Source of the DNA: Primula veris
Lineage: Eukaryota; Streptophyta; Magnoliopsida; Ericales; Primulaceae
Direction: 5' to 3'
Assembly (NCBI GenBank): GCA_963682055.1
Contig: OY821740.1
Span: 42,924,795 to 42,988,794 of the forward strand
Length of the DNA stretch: 64,000 nucleotides
Shown: positions 47,201 through 63,188 of the stretch, piece by piece
Position numbering within the stretch: position 1 is the stretch's first letter
Layout of the letters: every line of letters begins with the position of its first letter
Notes under the pieces: model-generated
What the model was told of the DNA's origin: nothing
The model's input: the letters and a program-made list of their open reading frames with translations, nothing else
Databases searched by the model: none
Program-made: the position numbers and the translations under genes

Positions 47201-49432
47201 TTTTCCTTTTCTCAGAAAATGATGTGCCGAATGAAAAGAACACCATTGTGTTTAAGCTTCATGCCAGTTGTGAAAAAAGTGATTCTTCCCGTCCTGCAGG
47301 TATTCCTATTTGTAAAATATATCTTCCTTAATTCATGTCCATGTACAAATGTATATGCGCACGTATCGGAAACAGCGAGTCTAATTTGAACCTGAATAGC
47401 AAGCTAATCACTTCAAAATGCTCACTAGTTCTCTAGTAATATTTGTAACATTCTTTTTCAACACCGAGTACACTACCTCCATTTCTTTTTGCCTGTCCCT
47501 TATTTAGGAATGTAATTTTTATAGACATATTAATGCCTTGTATGGAAATTTAACTATCAAAAAAACTACACCCCTTATTGGTTTTCGTAAAATAAATTAC
47601 TTGCTAATGACTTGAATTCGCTCTGAAAGAAATAAAAAGGTAAATAGACAAAATCATTGAACTTGCTAACACAGAACAATGGAATAATAAAGTATATCAC
47701 CAACATGTACATGTTTAATTATGTATATGAATAAAGTTTTGAGATAAAGTCATCCACGAGTCTTAAAAGTTTCTGTTGAATCAAGCTTGATTCTGGCACT
47801 TTGATTATTAATATCTTCTCAAACTGTCCGAGTGTTAGACGGTTAATGTAACATTATTGATACACGTGTGTTAATTGGGATGCAGTGACATCGAATCAAC
47901 TCATATGGTTACCTCACGGGAGCGAGTTCATGATAGAAAATCAGACTTCTGAAACAATCTCAAAACCAAAGACTTATACATCATTTAGTTGCAGCCAGGA
48001 CTCATTTCCAGAGTTTTCAGAGAATCCAATAGCACCCACAATTGGCGATATAAGATTAGCTGTACTTGGCGGGGGACAGGTATGTATGTATATATGCGCT
48101 TAATATATGTACATTTTCCATTCTTAAAAGAGGCAGTAATTTTGTTTATTTTTTATGATTTTATATGGGATATGGCCTTAAAAGAATGGAAGCCTTTATG
48201 TTGATTGTGATGTCATGGAGATGTTAATTTGGTAATGTAATTTTATTTCAATATATTTTATGAGTGTAATTTAACCATTTCTAAACTTGTTTGTTATATG
48301 AACATGACAAAATTGATTTTTTTTTGCCATAATGTTTCCGGTTAGACATAGGTAGTGAGGGAGGAAGTAGTTCTGTCGTGTTGTAATGTGATTCACTGGT
48401 GTGTTGTTAATCTAGGAGTTTTTTACTTTCCTCAAAGAGTTTGTTTGTTTGGATCTTTTTTTTTATAATCGTGTGTGGATATAGATGTATTTCATATTTC
48501 TTTGTATATGAACATGACTTAGATTGATTTTTCTTTGGCTAGCATGTGTTTATTTGTAATGCTTTTCGAGCGCTCTCGTAAATAATTATACAAAATCTGT
48601 TTGATTAATAGGAAATTGAGCTGGAAGCACATGCTGTCAAGGGAATTGGCAAAACACATGCAAAGTGGTCCCCTGTGGCGACTGCTTGGTATAGGATGTA
48701 CCCTACGGTAATATTGTCCTTCAGGATTTTTCTCGTCTATAAAATGCAACTGATAGTTTTTCTTAAAGAATGAGCTTTACTCATTTTGATTTGGCCCGCT
48801 AGGTTAAGCTTCTGCAAGATGTTGTAGATGAGACAGCAGAGGAGCTTAAAAAGATATGCCCTGTGGAAGTATTCGATATTGAAGAGCTTGATGGTAAAGT
48901 GATACTATCTTTATTATCTGATCTTTTTCTTAGTGTATTTGCGAGTTCATTATGAATGGAGACTAATGAACTGATATCTCTTGTTAGGTAAGAAGAAGGC
49001 AAAAGTGAATCCAGAAAACGAACGTAAGTGTACAGTTTGTAGGGAATGCATCAGAGCTGAAGGATGGGACAAATATGTGGCACTAACTCCTGACAAAAAT
49101 CGTTTCATCTGTAAGTACCAACTGAATTTAATAGTCAGTTTTATCAACCATTGATTGCTTATGATTCAAATTTCCCTGTCGGTTGTAAATAAAGTACCGA
49201 GTGCACTACCCTTGTTGCCTTGTGCTCATTAGTCAGTTTTTTTGTTGGTTTTATGCTTTTTTAGTGCGAAATGTTTTTTGCAATCAAAACCCGCTATGTC
49301 GACTGATCGAGCTATTTATTTTATGTAGTTAAAATAGAATCGACTGGAGCGTTGCCCCCTGAAGTGCTGTTCACAGAAGCTGTGAAGATATTGGAAGACA
49401 AATGTGAACGCCTCATTACTGAACTCTCATAA
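44211..49432 (+). CDS. RPAC1: DNA-directed RNA polymerases I and III subunit RPAC1 (AC40)
   Basis: Nine coding exons: 44211-44324, 45868-46053, 46783-46912, 47216-47299, 47886-48079, 48612-48707, 48803-48893, 48988-49110, 49329-49432. All have GT-AG and the phases join to 1122 bp, 373 residues. The protein is the alpha-like subunit shared by Pol I (rRNA) and Pol III (tRNA, 5S), which dimerises with AC19 in the nucleus. Diagnostic parts: [18 protein letters not shown] (83-100), [20 protein letters not shown] (starting near 122), [17 protein letters not shown] (about 244-260) and [11 protein letters not shown] near the end. A CxxCxxC motif (C313, C316, C319) recalls the Fe-S or zinc region of archaeal Rpo3. 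Intron 1 carries a MITE. A truncated copy of promoter and exon 1 lies at 31.5 kb. Confidence 0.97.
45018..45555. repeat. MITE-like repeat in RPAC1 intron 1
   Basis: Starts near TGTTTGGCAACAACTTTTTC and ends near ATCTTATGCCAAACGGGCCC. Internal parts (AGCTTTTT..AAACTAG, CTAATAGAATGTTTTTATAT) match the repeat in the RPS28 intron, including an internal duplication. Family member of the GTTTGGC type. Confidence 0.6.
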
Positions 49433-50339
49433 TTAGACTTCAATTTACTCGATAATTCCGCTCTCCCTTATTTATGAAGTTCAGAATAGTTCATCTGTAA
49501 TTTTATTAAATCAGATCAATGGTTGGTTATATATGCAAACATTTATGTCAATCTCATTAGTAGCTTCTATCTTCTCTTGTTATTTTAGTTATCCAACTCA
49601 TATTATGAAAAATTGAAAAGTCACTAGAGTGATCAGGGGAAGCTAGGTGGAGATTATCGAGGATCACGACACCCCCACAACTTCTAATTATATTATTTTT
49701 AATTTCTTTTCAATGTATTTATATTAAAGTTCATTAAAGATGGTGATTTAGCACCATGAATATGATTTCTCTTTTCACTTAACATTTTTTTATGCAATTT
49801 GGCTCCCGATTTATCATTTCTGGCTTCGCCTGGTAGTGGTGGATTATCAATTGATATCTGCAAGAAAGTATGCATGTTTGCCACTTGTTTAATGCTTGTA
49901 AATCCCAACTGGAAGAAACCTTCTGAAAGTGCCAAATCATCAGATCAAATACACTTTTATAATATAGCATACAAGTATTATAACAATTCATACATGTACT
50001 ATTACCCTTATCACTTATCCTGGGATTAGTTGCAAAGAGATGGCCACCGAAAGGAAACCAGTGGTAGAATATGTTAATGATGCTAAGAAAGAAGAAGATA
50101 AGGTAGAGAGAGAGATTTTCGTCCGGGAACCGGTGGAAAGTCACCGCAATCTGTGTTGTGGAGTCTCTGGATCCGACGGTGATGGTCTACAGTCGGAAGC
50201 CAACCTGTTCCGGTACTATTTCCGACGATTACTCCGGTGATGTGGCTGTTGACCTGGAATGTACCACTGATTAGCAGCAAGCTGCTAGTGCATGGACTCT
50301 GTTTGTTTGTACGGAAAATATTTAGCTTGAAAAATATTT
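49433..50339. other. Intergenic between RPAC1 and RPS28, first part
   Basis: RPAC1 3' flank (probable 3' UTR to about 49560), then AT-rich DNA and a short open frame near 50.0-50.3 kb, listed separately. Confidence 0.5.
50041..50240 (+). CDS. Hypothetical short frame, possible gene remnant
   Basis: A 66-residue frame with an acidic/basic N-terminus (KKEEDKVEREIFVREP) in a patch of higher GC (about 50040-50270). A second plus frame in the same patch stays open to a TAG near 50272. I recognise no family. The patch could be the broken end of an old gene; coding status is doubtful. Confidence 0.2.
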
Positions 50340-50935
50340 GTTGATTAATGATGCGTTTGGTATTCACTTTTGTAGTAAAAAATAGATTTTACAATGAGAA
50401 ACTAACTTGCTTAAAACAAGTTACTTTTGAAAAATAATGAGAAAAAAATTGTTTAAATTAAGTCACTTATAGTTTTTTTTACCTCTAAATGACTTATAAC
50501 TTAATTTGTTAATAAGTCATTTTTCACTTATTTTAACTTGTTAGTGATTGGGAAATATACAAATATTTCAATTGAAAATTTTAACGTTTGGTGATTTTAA
50601 TGTGTAAAACTCACCGAATTCCTAAGTTATATGATTTTGAGATTTTTATGCGAAAAGTAACTTTTGAAAAGTTACCACCGACAACTTTTTTTTATCAAAA
50701 AACAAAATAAGAACCCTTTAAAAACAATGACAAAAAAATTGGTTTAAAATAAATCACTTCTAGCTTTTTTTTAGCTTTAAATAACTTATAACTTATTTTT
50801 ATTAATAAGTCATTTATCACTTTTAACTTATTAGTTACACGGAAATATACAAAGTAATTTAGTTAGAAAATCTAACTTTTAAAAAGTTAAAAAAGCTAAT
50901 TTATTAAACATGCATAATTTATTTTTATTCAAAAA
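50340..50935. repeat. Repeat of the GTTTGG type, two related halves
   Basis: Blocks with GCGTTTGGTATTCA, ACTTATAACTTA, AATAAGTCATTT and ATACAAA occur twice in tandem (about 50350-50600 and 50690-50930). Similar words occur in the MITE-like repeats at 43.3, 45.3 and 51.7 kb. Non-coding. Confidence 0.5.
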
Positions 50936-51191
50936 GAAAAACCGAGATAAAAAGTTAAAATATAGCTCACACGTAATAAATAAATCATATTTATTTTATA
51001 AATAAAAAGAATTACAGAACGCCAACTATGTTCATGTATGTTCCTTAACTCGAAATGTTTGTTTCATTTCATTTTTTGTTTATAAAAACGAACAAAACCC
51101 AAACTTAACGCTTATAAAAGAATCAATATTATCTTAACAAACGGATCAGGATGTTTTTATTTATTTTATTTTAAAAATTATTGGGTTGTGA

Positions 51192-51298
51192 TGGGCCCAA
51201 TCCGCAACAAAGAAAAAAAAAAGCCCAAATCATGAAGAGGGGGTAAATATGTAATTAATTACTTCAAAGGTCCTTTTAAGTAACATGTACTAGGGTTT
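51192..51298 (+). promoter_or_regulatory. RPS28 promoter motifs: site II elements and telo box
   Basis: TGGGCC at 51192-51197, AGCCCA (reverse of TGGGCT) at 51222-51227 and TAGGGTTT (telo box, reverse) at 51291-51298. The combination of site II and telo box is the established signature of plant ribosomal-protein and other growth-linked genes. Confidence 0.8.
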
Positions 51299-51339
51299 CA
51301 CATTTAGTGTAACAAACAAAAGAACAAAAGAAACTAATT

Positions 51340-52857
51340 AGCCGTCTCTTTCTCTCTCTCTCTTCAACAGGTTCCTATTGTAACACTTTTCTCTTCTTCG
51401 CTTTATATACTGAAATTCATTTAGTCTATAATTAGATCTTAACGTTTTTCATAGCAATCAGTTTTATTTTTATAATTAGTTATGTGTAGGATTTTGTCAC
51501 ATCGTAGTGCTTGATTTTTATGTTTGTTTTAAAATTAGTCTGATGATGATTTGTATGTGCTTGATTATGTTTAGGTTCTTAATTTATATGTTGTTTTATT
51601 ATATAATTTGTCTGATCTGGCGTTTGTAAAGCTGTTTTTAAAAGCAACGAAAAATAAGCTAGCTTAAAAAAACTGCAGTGTGGTGTTTGGCATTAGTTTT
51701 TTTTTTATTGATAAGTCATTGATCACCTATTTTAACTTATAATTGAGTTGGGAATATAAAAACACATTCTATTAGAAAGTTTTTGTTTTTAGAAAGCTAA
51801 TGTGACAAGTCTAAAAAAAATCAGCAAATTCCTAGTTTCTCTTCTTTTGAGCCTTTTTAGCTTTTTAAAGGCTACAAAACCTGACATGCCAAACACTCAT
51901 GGTTTTTGTAATAATAAGCTAAATAGGCTAAGAAAAAAAGTTGTTGCCAAACATGCACCAAGAATAAAGAGTGCCAAAGTAACCAGGTTAACTTGAATAT
52001 GTTTATATTTTGGATTCGTTATATAGTTTCATTAATCAAGGGTGAAAATGGTTGATGGGAGATGTTGACAATGTCGTATGTTACCAAAATCCTCCGCAAT
52101 TTTGAGGGATTTGATTGAAATTTTTTATTTGAAATCAAATTGTTTTTAATCTACATGTAGACTTCATGCCTCTGGTCAAAGCATAATTAAGCTTATTGAA
52201 AATTAATCTTTGAATTGACAAGGATGTAACAGCGTTAACAAGTGCATATTCGAAATCTTAAACTATAATATGAACTGATAGGGGTGTGCTTTGATATCCG
52301 ATGTTAGTGGTTTTAAGGCATTTTATTGCAACTTTGAAGTTTGTTTTGTAGCTTAATTGCTTATTACTTCAACAAACTTTGGTTGACCTTGTATATCTTT
52401 TTTTTAGTGTCATTAAACGCTGGAATTTTTAGTATGAAAAAAATTGGTTTTTATTTCTCAGGCTTGCTTAAAAAGCTGTAGCCAAATTAAAACCCCAATA
52501 AACAAAATATGTTTATTTAGGTATCCAAGTGGTATAATTCACAGTAGAAGGAGGACTTGCGATGTCTTTTGGTATGACTTTACGATGCATATAAAAACTA
52601 GTGTTCTGATTCCTTCAGTTTCCAAATACTGAATCTTAAAAATGTCCATTATAAGCATTTACTGGAGGATTTTTTTTAAAAAAACTCATGGCCTATAACA
52701 GTTTTAATGATTAATTTGTAGTCGTTACTGGTAGGTTTAGGAGAACGCCTATTTGTAGGTTTTAATTTATCACCAGCTTGGTCCGTTCGGTTCTTTGACT
52801 CTCACATGCTTTAGAAAAAGTTTTTAAACTTGCTCAGAAATTAGTTTTTTATTTTTC
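51340..52857 (+). repeat. RPS28 leader exon end and intron 5' part (partner of the inverted copy)
   Basis: Contains the leader exon to 51370 (CTCTTCAACAG/GTTCCT) and about 1.5 kb of the 1978-bp intron (51371-53348). A MITE-like repeat with GTTTGGC ends lies at about 51682-51952. The whole stretch is repeated in reverse at 42303-43816. Confidence 0.9.
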
Positions 52858-53220
52858 AGACTTGCTTAAAAGATGCAGCAAAGTTATAACTCCAATAAGT
52901 AAAATATGTTTAATAAGAAATCCTAGTGGTATCCACAGAATAAGGAGGTCTTATTATGTCTTTTCGTATATGCCATTACAATGCATATAAAAACTAGTGT
53001 TCTGATTCCTTCAGTTTCCAAATGTAAAAATCTCCATTATAAGCATTTGTTGGAGAAATTTTTAAAAAACTCATGTCCTGTAACAGTTTTATTGATAAAT
53101 GTGTAGTCGTTACTTATGGGTTTAGAAGAATGCCTATTCGTAGATTTTAATCTATCACCTGCTTGGGATGTTCGGTTCTTTGTTTCTGATGTGCTTTAGA
53201 TTTTTTTTTTAACTTGAAAG
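52440..53220 (+). repeat. Tandem duplication of about 400 bp within the RPS28 intron
   Basis: Segments from about 52450 and 52855 share the order TTTTTATTTTTCAG-like start, CTTGCTTAAA, GGAGG.CTT..TATGTCTTTT, GTGTTCTGATTCCTTCAGTT, and GTAGTCGTTACT. The second copy is more diverged. The inverted copy at 42.3 kb carries only the first unit. Confidence 0.75.
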
Positions 53221-53349
53221 AATTGACACCCAAACTTTTGAAGGCATTGATCATGCAGGTTTTGAATGAGCTATTAAGTCCTTGTAATAAAAAAATTAAT
53301 ATTTGTTTTGAAAACAATTATTTCTTACTATATCTTTTTGCCTTTCAGA

Positions 53350-53547
53350 ATGGATTCGCAGATCAAGCATGCAGTTGTGGTTAAAATCATGGGGCGTACA
53401 GGATCCAGGGGGCAAGTGACTCAGGTGAGGGTCAAGTTTTTGGACGATAATACTCGGTTCATTATGAGGAATGTGAAGGGCCCAATAAGAGAGGGTGACA
53501 TACTCACTCTACTTGAGTCTGAGAGGGAGGCCAGAAGGTTGCGCTGA
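53350..53547 (+). CDS. RPS28: 40S ribosomal protein S28 (eS28)
   Basis: A single coding exon of 65 residues, the normal length of eS28. It starts [20 protein letters not shown], followed by [13 protein letters not shown] and the terminal [10 protein letters not shown]. The S1-like OB-fold protein sits at the head of the small subunit near the mRNA exit. The ATG follows a TTTCAG acceptor by one base; a leader exon ending at 51370 and a 1978-bp intron precede it, the usual arrangement for plant ribosomal-protein genes. Its leader and intron have been copied in reverse in front of THG1. Confidence 0.98.
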   Translation: MDSQIKHAVVVKIMGRTGSRGQVTQVRVKFLDDNTRFIMRNVKGPIREGDILTLLESEREARRLR

Positions 53548-55440
53548 TTCACCAAGTCGTTATTCCCATTCAGAAAGCTCACCAAGTCATTATTTCCTTT
53601 CAGAAATGTCGTTCCAGTAGCTATAATTAAACTCAGTATCTCAGTATGTTCTATTTTGTTTCTCAATCGAAGACATGGTTTGTTGAATTGTTGAGTCTGG
53701 ATTGAATGCTTTGGATAATTTTCCCTTGACAGGCCAGTTTATTTGGGTTGAAAAGATTTTGTTGATTTTAAATTTCGTTTTGTATCTGTATTTCGTTTGT
53801 GTTGGTAATTGCTATAGTGGCGTTTTGCAGTGTTTCAATATAACATTGATCAGAGCCTTTTAGTTCTATCCTGAAACTTGATCTGTTTTACATTCATTGG
53901 TTTTTGGAAATGAAAATACGTATTAAATCACACATTCTCTATGCACCTAATTATCTCCGTCAATTTCAAAAGTAGCTAAAATTCACATACCAAAGCTTGC
54001 ATATGGGATTTAGTTTGCATTTTAGATAATATTTGGGTTAAGAGTCCAGTTCATATTCATGAAAAACACAAAGTTGCTATCATAGAAAGGCCAAAATATG
54101 AGATTGGGGGTGCAGCGATTAGTCCAAAAGGGTCGTCAGTTACTAGAAATTAACGATAAGCTCATTCTCAACTTGTAGCTGTAGGTATTGGAAGGGACAA
54201 ATCAAATAAATAGAGTTATTATTAGCGAACTGGCTTATTTTCTCTGAATCTGGAAATTGTCAATTGTATGTGTTGATTAATGCAAGTAAGCGAAGAAATG
54301 AGATCCCTGTCTCCTTTTGTTTGGCCTTGATTCCGCTTTCTCTCATCCGACGAGGTGAATCATCTTGTGGCGAAACATGGCTTTGGTGATCCACCCCGCT
54401 TTTGTTCCTTGTGCTTGATTATATTTTTGTACTGTATTATATTCGTTGCATAAAATTACAAGATATGCGTAAGTACTCCTATTTCAAATAAGCAAAAAGG
54501 AAGTTCACAAACAAATAAGACACTCTTACGATATGTATTATGTCCAATGAGTGATTCCCCACTGACGTGTATTACTTATAGTTTTCAACGTAATATAATA
54601 ACTAGTCCTTACAATCATTTAATGTTGTTTTTGCTCTCACTATTTTAAAGTGAACCCTTATTATTTATTAGAAAACAAATTTCTTATAAAATAATTCTTT
54701 TGAAAAGAAAATTTATAATTTTCTAATATATATTTTTTAAAAACTATATTTCTGAATTACACCGACGAATCGACTCAGTCCTGGACGGGGCTCTTGATTA
54801 TTTATAAAATCGACTAAAAATACTTTTCATCATACGCTATATTCAGATAAATTATTTGATGCAAATATAATACTTATTTACATACATCCAGTGTTCTAAA
54901 ATGAGAGCATAAGCGGAAAATCAGACGGAGCATACATATGGCTATGAATTTTTTGACGATCAATTTGCATCTTAAAATCGGTCTTTAAGGCGTTTTTTTG
55001 TCAATATTTAATGTCCGTAGTCGTTATGTTTTATAAGTATACTTTTTTTGCTACATCTAGTATATGTTAATTGTTAGTAACACGTTTTATTCTATTTTAT
55101 TCTAGTTATAATTTAAACCAATCGAGTTGAGCCGAACAAAACCGGATCCTAGCGGGTTGGCTTCAAGTATTAATCTTCTTCAAACCGAATCACGACAATA
55201 CGACGAATCTTAAGTACTCCTGTTTGCACTTATATCCAAAACTGACATGAACAGACTCTGGTCGTTCCTAATTTTAACATCATGACTTTCTTTTCAAACA
55301 AAACCTCCATTTATCTTTTGCATATTCTTATCCCGTTAAATAATTTACTCCGTATAGGGGTGTGCACGGAACGTGATGGTGATTTTTTGAACAATTAACA
55401 CGCACCAATCCGATGGATTGGGTTGGATTGAGATACGTGT
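53548..55440. other. RPS28 3' flank and intergenic DNA
   Basis: The first 200 bp are probably 3' UTR (contains a short duplicated CACCAAGTC.TTATT motif at about 53550-53600). The rest is AT-rich without a recognisable gene. Confidence 0.5.
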
Positions 55441-55448
55441 TACTAATT

Positions 55449-55562
55449 TGGGCTAGGACTTGTTACTGATTTAATCGGGTTGGGCCTAATAATATAGTCC
55501 ATTATTTATAAATATATATATATATATATAATTAGAACGCACGCTCTCCTCCTCTAGGGTTT
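55449..55562 (+). promoter_or_regulatory. RPS5 promoter motifs: site II elements and telo box
   Basis: TGGGCT at 55449-55454, TGGGCC at 55481-55486, and TAGGGTTT at 55555-55562, with a TATATA tract at about 55511-55530 between and CT repeats in the leader (55568-55636). The same motif set precedes RPS28. Confidence 0.8.
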
Positions 55563-55736
55563 ACTGCTTCTCTCTCTATCTCTCTCTCTCACTAGCTGCT
55601 GTGTGTTTTGGTTCGTACCTCTCTCTCTCTCTCTATCTACATTATATTTGATCTTATTCATATAAATATTTAGATTCTGAACTTATTATTGTTTTATAAA
55701 TATAAATATACAGAGAAATAGAATTAAGGTGCGAAA

Positions 55737-59794
<4,058 letters not shown>

Positions 59795-60890
59795 GCTAGA
59801 GTGGAAAATGTGTGCAACAGAGTAGCGATTATATCGTTATCTCGTTCTTTATTTTTTTTTTTTGCCATGAACAGCTGCACTTGAATTATCGTATCCCATT
59901 TTAGTTTTAATTTTGTTTTCTTGTTATGCATTTGAAGTTGAACTATATTCTCGTTGTTTCAATTTAATCTGTATTAGGTTTGTGATTCTGAAGTATTTAT
60001 TTTCCGAATTTTGATGAGCTGAAAACAGCGAGGTTACATTCTCTTAATGCATTTTTAAAAGTTCTGCAGTTGATGGAGCTATTTACTTGGTATCAATTTT
60101 TAAAAAAAAGCAAGACGTGTTTTTGACTGCTGTGTGTACTGGAACGATAAAAGAAGTTGCAAGTCCCCTTGTTTAAAAACACGTCATCCCCATATTGCTA
60201 ATCTGAGCATTCTATAGTCTAAAGACTAATATGAGAAATTTTTTTACCAGGAGTAAAATCCTTTGAACTACTCCGATTAGCTTAGAATCCATAATAAATT
60301 GAATTTACTTGGAAATGGATGATAAGAGCCATTGAATGTAAGATTACGTTCCAAAATAGCCTTTTATATTTTCAACTGACTACAGAATTTGATAATCTTA
60401 TAATCTGGGATTGGGAATTAACGGGGATAGAAAATCTGAGATTGCAAACTAATTTGATAAGTTAAAAATTTATTATCTCACTTTGGCGCTTAGTTCTGAT
60501 ATTTTTTTCCGGAACGTGAGTTGCTGTTTGTGCAGCCACTCGTTTGCATCACAAATATAAAAAGTAAAAGGCTTGAGAATTTAATTTTTATTTTACCATT
60601 CCTTCCCACTCATTTGTAACTACTACCGGTACGATGGATTTTGCTCTCATATTCTTTTACACGTTATAGATACAAGTTAGAAGGGGTTTTTATTGTTCTT
60701 TTTGGTTGATCGTACCTTGTAACCCTCTTATTTGTAAAAGTCGCATGTGTTGCGGTCCACACACAACAATAAAATATCGTTTGATGGCAAACGAAAGTTA
60801 GTGCATATATGATCCATTTTTGCCTTTGACAAATTCAAGGGTAGTCCGGCACCAAAAATGTAAAATTTTGTGTGTTTGATTTTTGTTTTA
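59795..60890. other. RPS5 3' flank and intergenic DNA
   Basis: Probable 3' UTR to about 59990 (T-rich). After that no gene, RNA gene or clear repeat. Confidence 0.5.
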
Positions 60891-60902
60891 ATGCTTTTTA
60901 AT

Positions 60903-61405
60903 CAATATCGAACGATTAACACTATCGTGAATCTAGTCTGTTATTATTTAAGGTATGTCACATACTAAAAATCTAACACTTATTAATGAAGCCAAAAATA
61001 TCTATTCTAAAATTAATTCAAAATTAAAACTAAAAAATATTAAAAATCTAACTCATGTTAATGAACCCAAAAATATCTAGAATAAAATTAATTCAAAATT
61101 AAAATTAAAAAATATTATTGGTTGACATAGTCTAAATAATAGTGTATTTTGTAATGAACACCGAACGATTAGCACTGTCATGAATCTTGTCTACTGTTAT
61201 TTTGGGTGTGTCACGTACTAAAACCTAACACATATTAATGAAACCAAAAATATCTATCTTAAAAGTAATTCAAAATTAAAGCTAAAAAATACTAATAACA
61301 TAACACATGTTAATGAACCCAAAAATATATAAACTAAAATTAATTCAAAATTAAAACTAAAAAAACTATTAGTTGTCACATCCTAAATAATAGTGTCTCG
61401 GGTTC
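60903..61405. repeat. Two tandem units of about 253 bp, MITE-related
   Basis: CGAACGATTA occurs at 60909 and 61162 at the head of two parallel units, each with internal subrepeats of AATGAACCCAAAAATAT and AATTAATTCAAAATTAAA. The body is related to the MITE at 19705-19890 in MED7. Confidence 0.75.
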
Positions 61406-62626
61406 ATATAATTGTTTCTCCATATATGTCAAGATGATATAGAAAATTTTTTAAACTTTTTATTGATTTCGGATGAAATTTCACTTTTGCAGCTGCGTTG
61501 AAAAATATCAACATACAAAATTTCAGATTTTTATTTTTCAAGTCAGCAAAAAGAAGAGTATATTTTATCCGTGCATAGGTGTGTAAAATCAGATCGACCA
61601 AACAATTTAGCTCATACTTTCAGTAACTAGTTAGAGTTGTATCACAGTATTGTGTGGAAAATTTCAATTTTCTTTGGTTTTTGGTTATTATTGGTCGATC
61701 TAGGGTTATGGTTAAGGGTTGGTTAATTAGTTGCCAATTTTAATTTGATAGTTTTTCATCCAAGAAATAAAAAAGTGTATTTTTTAATACTTTTTTGCTT
61801 TTAGATATGTCAGATATTTTTGACAATCCAGACGGTAATGATACAAATCACGCCACGTAATAAAAACTCAACCTAGTAAAACCTAAATAAATATATTGAA
61901 ACCCTAGTTTGAGTTTACCCTAAATTTAAATATTAATTATTTTATTTTTATTTTTATTTTTATTTTTAGTAGATTGGTTTTTTTATTACGTGGCGTGATT
62001 TATACCCCATCCTATCCCATCCCATACAGCGTCTGTATTTAGGAGATGACTGCTATTTATTACCCTTTTTATTATTTATCGGAGTCACTTTCTTTGGTTT
62101 TAGTCCTATCAACCGTACTTGCAAACCATGTCGTTAAGAGAATCCTATTCACAACGGTAATAAAATCATTAAATAATGAGTAACGGGCAAGGTATGATTT
62201 TGACCATCCCTTTATGTCAAAAAGTATCTCAATCCTATATTTTAGGAAGATTTTATTTTGACCGGTTTCCTGTTTCCATAGGAATCATACGTACTAATTC
62301 ACACCTTATAAACAATATCCTCCCCTTCTAATAGATCTTCAGCATAACTAAATATTGTTATAGTCATTATTTATATACTACTTTTCCATAATTTATTTCC
62401 TAGTTGAGCAAAGTGTTTCCTTATTCAATCAATTTTCTGTGTTCGTAAAATCTTCTGGTCTGTTCATTCCTATTTAAATTGTAATCACTTTGATTCAGTT
62501 ATTACTTGATAATCTTCTTTCCAAAGTACTCCCAAACCAAACAAAACCTAGCCGCTTAATTGAACCTGCATTTATATACCTGCATTATTATATTCCATAT
62601 AAGTATTTTCTCGTTTACCGTCGAAG
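61406..62626. other. Intergenic, upstream of the right-end gene
   Basis: AT-rich. Contains one MITE (61847-62005). A TATAAA at about 62306 could serve the gene at 62627. Confidence 0.5.
61847..62005. mobile_element. Short MITE with AAATCACGCCACGTAATAAA ends
   Basis: The 5' end AAATCACGCCACGTAATAAA is matched exactly by its reverse complement at the 3' end. The middle is AT-rich with a (TATTTTT) run. No coding capacity. Confidence 0.75.
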
Positions 62627-63157
62627 ATGGATCTTGAAGATTGGGAAATTTTGCCTGAAGCCGAACTTATTCAAACCCATGACGAGGACGATAAGAAAAT
62701 CGGCTCAAGGGAATATAATGTCAGTCAGACGAGAAAACAGCTTGTCGAGATATCTGTTCAAAAAACTGAAAGTGTTGATAATCAGTTCACCAACAAGAAA
62801 ATTGATTTTCCAAAGTTTAGTGATCTGAGGATTTACCCTCGAATTGATGACGACGTGTTTGAGCTTATGGATGAATGTGAGACTTACAAAGGCGACATTA
62901 TGTGGCGTAAAATTGATTCTGTCAACGAAAGCGAAAAGGACAGCGGGACTAGAAGAGAGGACAGATTGGTAAGTATGAAAATATGGAAAAAGAGCGTATC
63001 GGGTGTCGGTGCTATTTGCTCCTCCGGTGTAGCTGCTGCGAAGTATTGCGCTGTTGTCTTAGGAAAAAACCAAAGAGGAAACAAACAACTGCATCGAAAA
63101 AATCAGAATATTCGGTTTCAAATTAGTGCAGGTGATAGGGGGGGTTATAGGTTCTGA
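62627..63157 (+). CDS. Plant protein of unknown function (DUF6821-like), truncated or first exon
   Basis: A 176-residue frame starting MDLEDWEILPEAELI, a start I associate with a plant family of unknown function (I believe DUF6821). It is acidic, with a hydrophobic stretch at about 125-145 (GVGAICSSGVAAAKYCAVVLG) that may cross a membrane, then QRGNKQLHRKNQNIRFQIS. Family members continue for some 50 more residues after RFQI. Here a GCAG/GTGATAG donor fits at 63131/63132, so the frame after residue 168 may be intron and the gene may continue beyond 64000. The other reading is a truncated gene. Function unknown. Confidence 0.6.
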   Translation: MDLEDWEILPEAELIQTHDEDDKKIGSREYNVSQTRKQLVEISVQKTESVDNQFTNKKIDFPKFSDLRIYPRIDDDVFELMDECETYKGDIMWRKIDSVNESEKDSGTRREDRLVSMKIWKKSVSGVGAICSSGVAAAKYCAVVLGKNQRGNKQLHRKNQNIRFQISAGDRGGYRF

Positions 63158-63188
63158 TATTGCTCTTAAATTTGTCTTGTAATCTACT

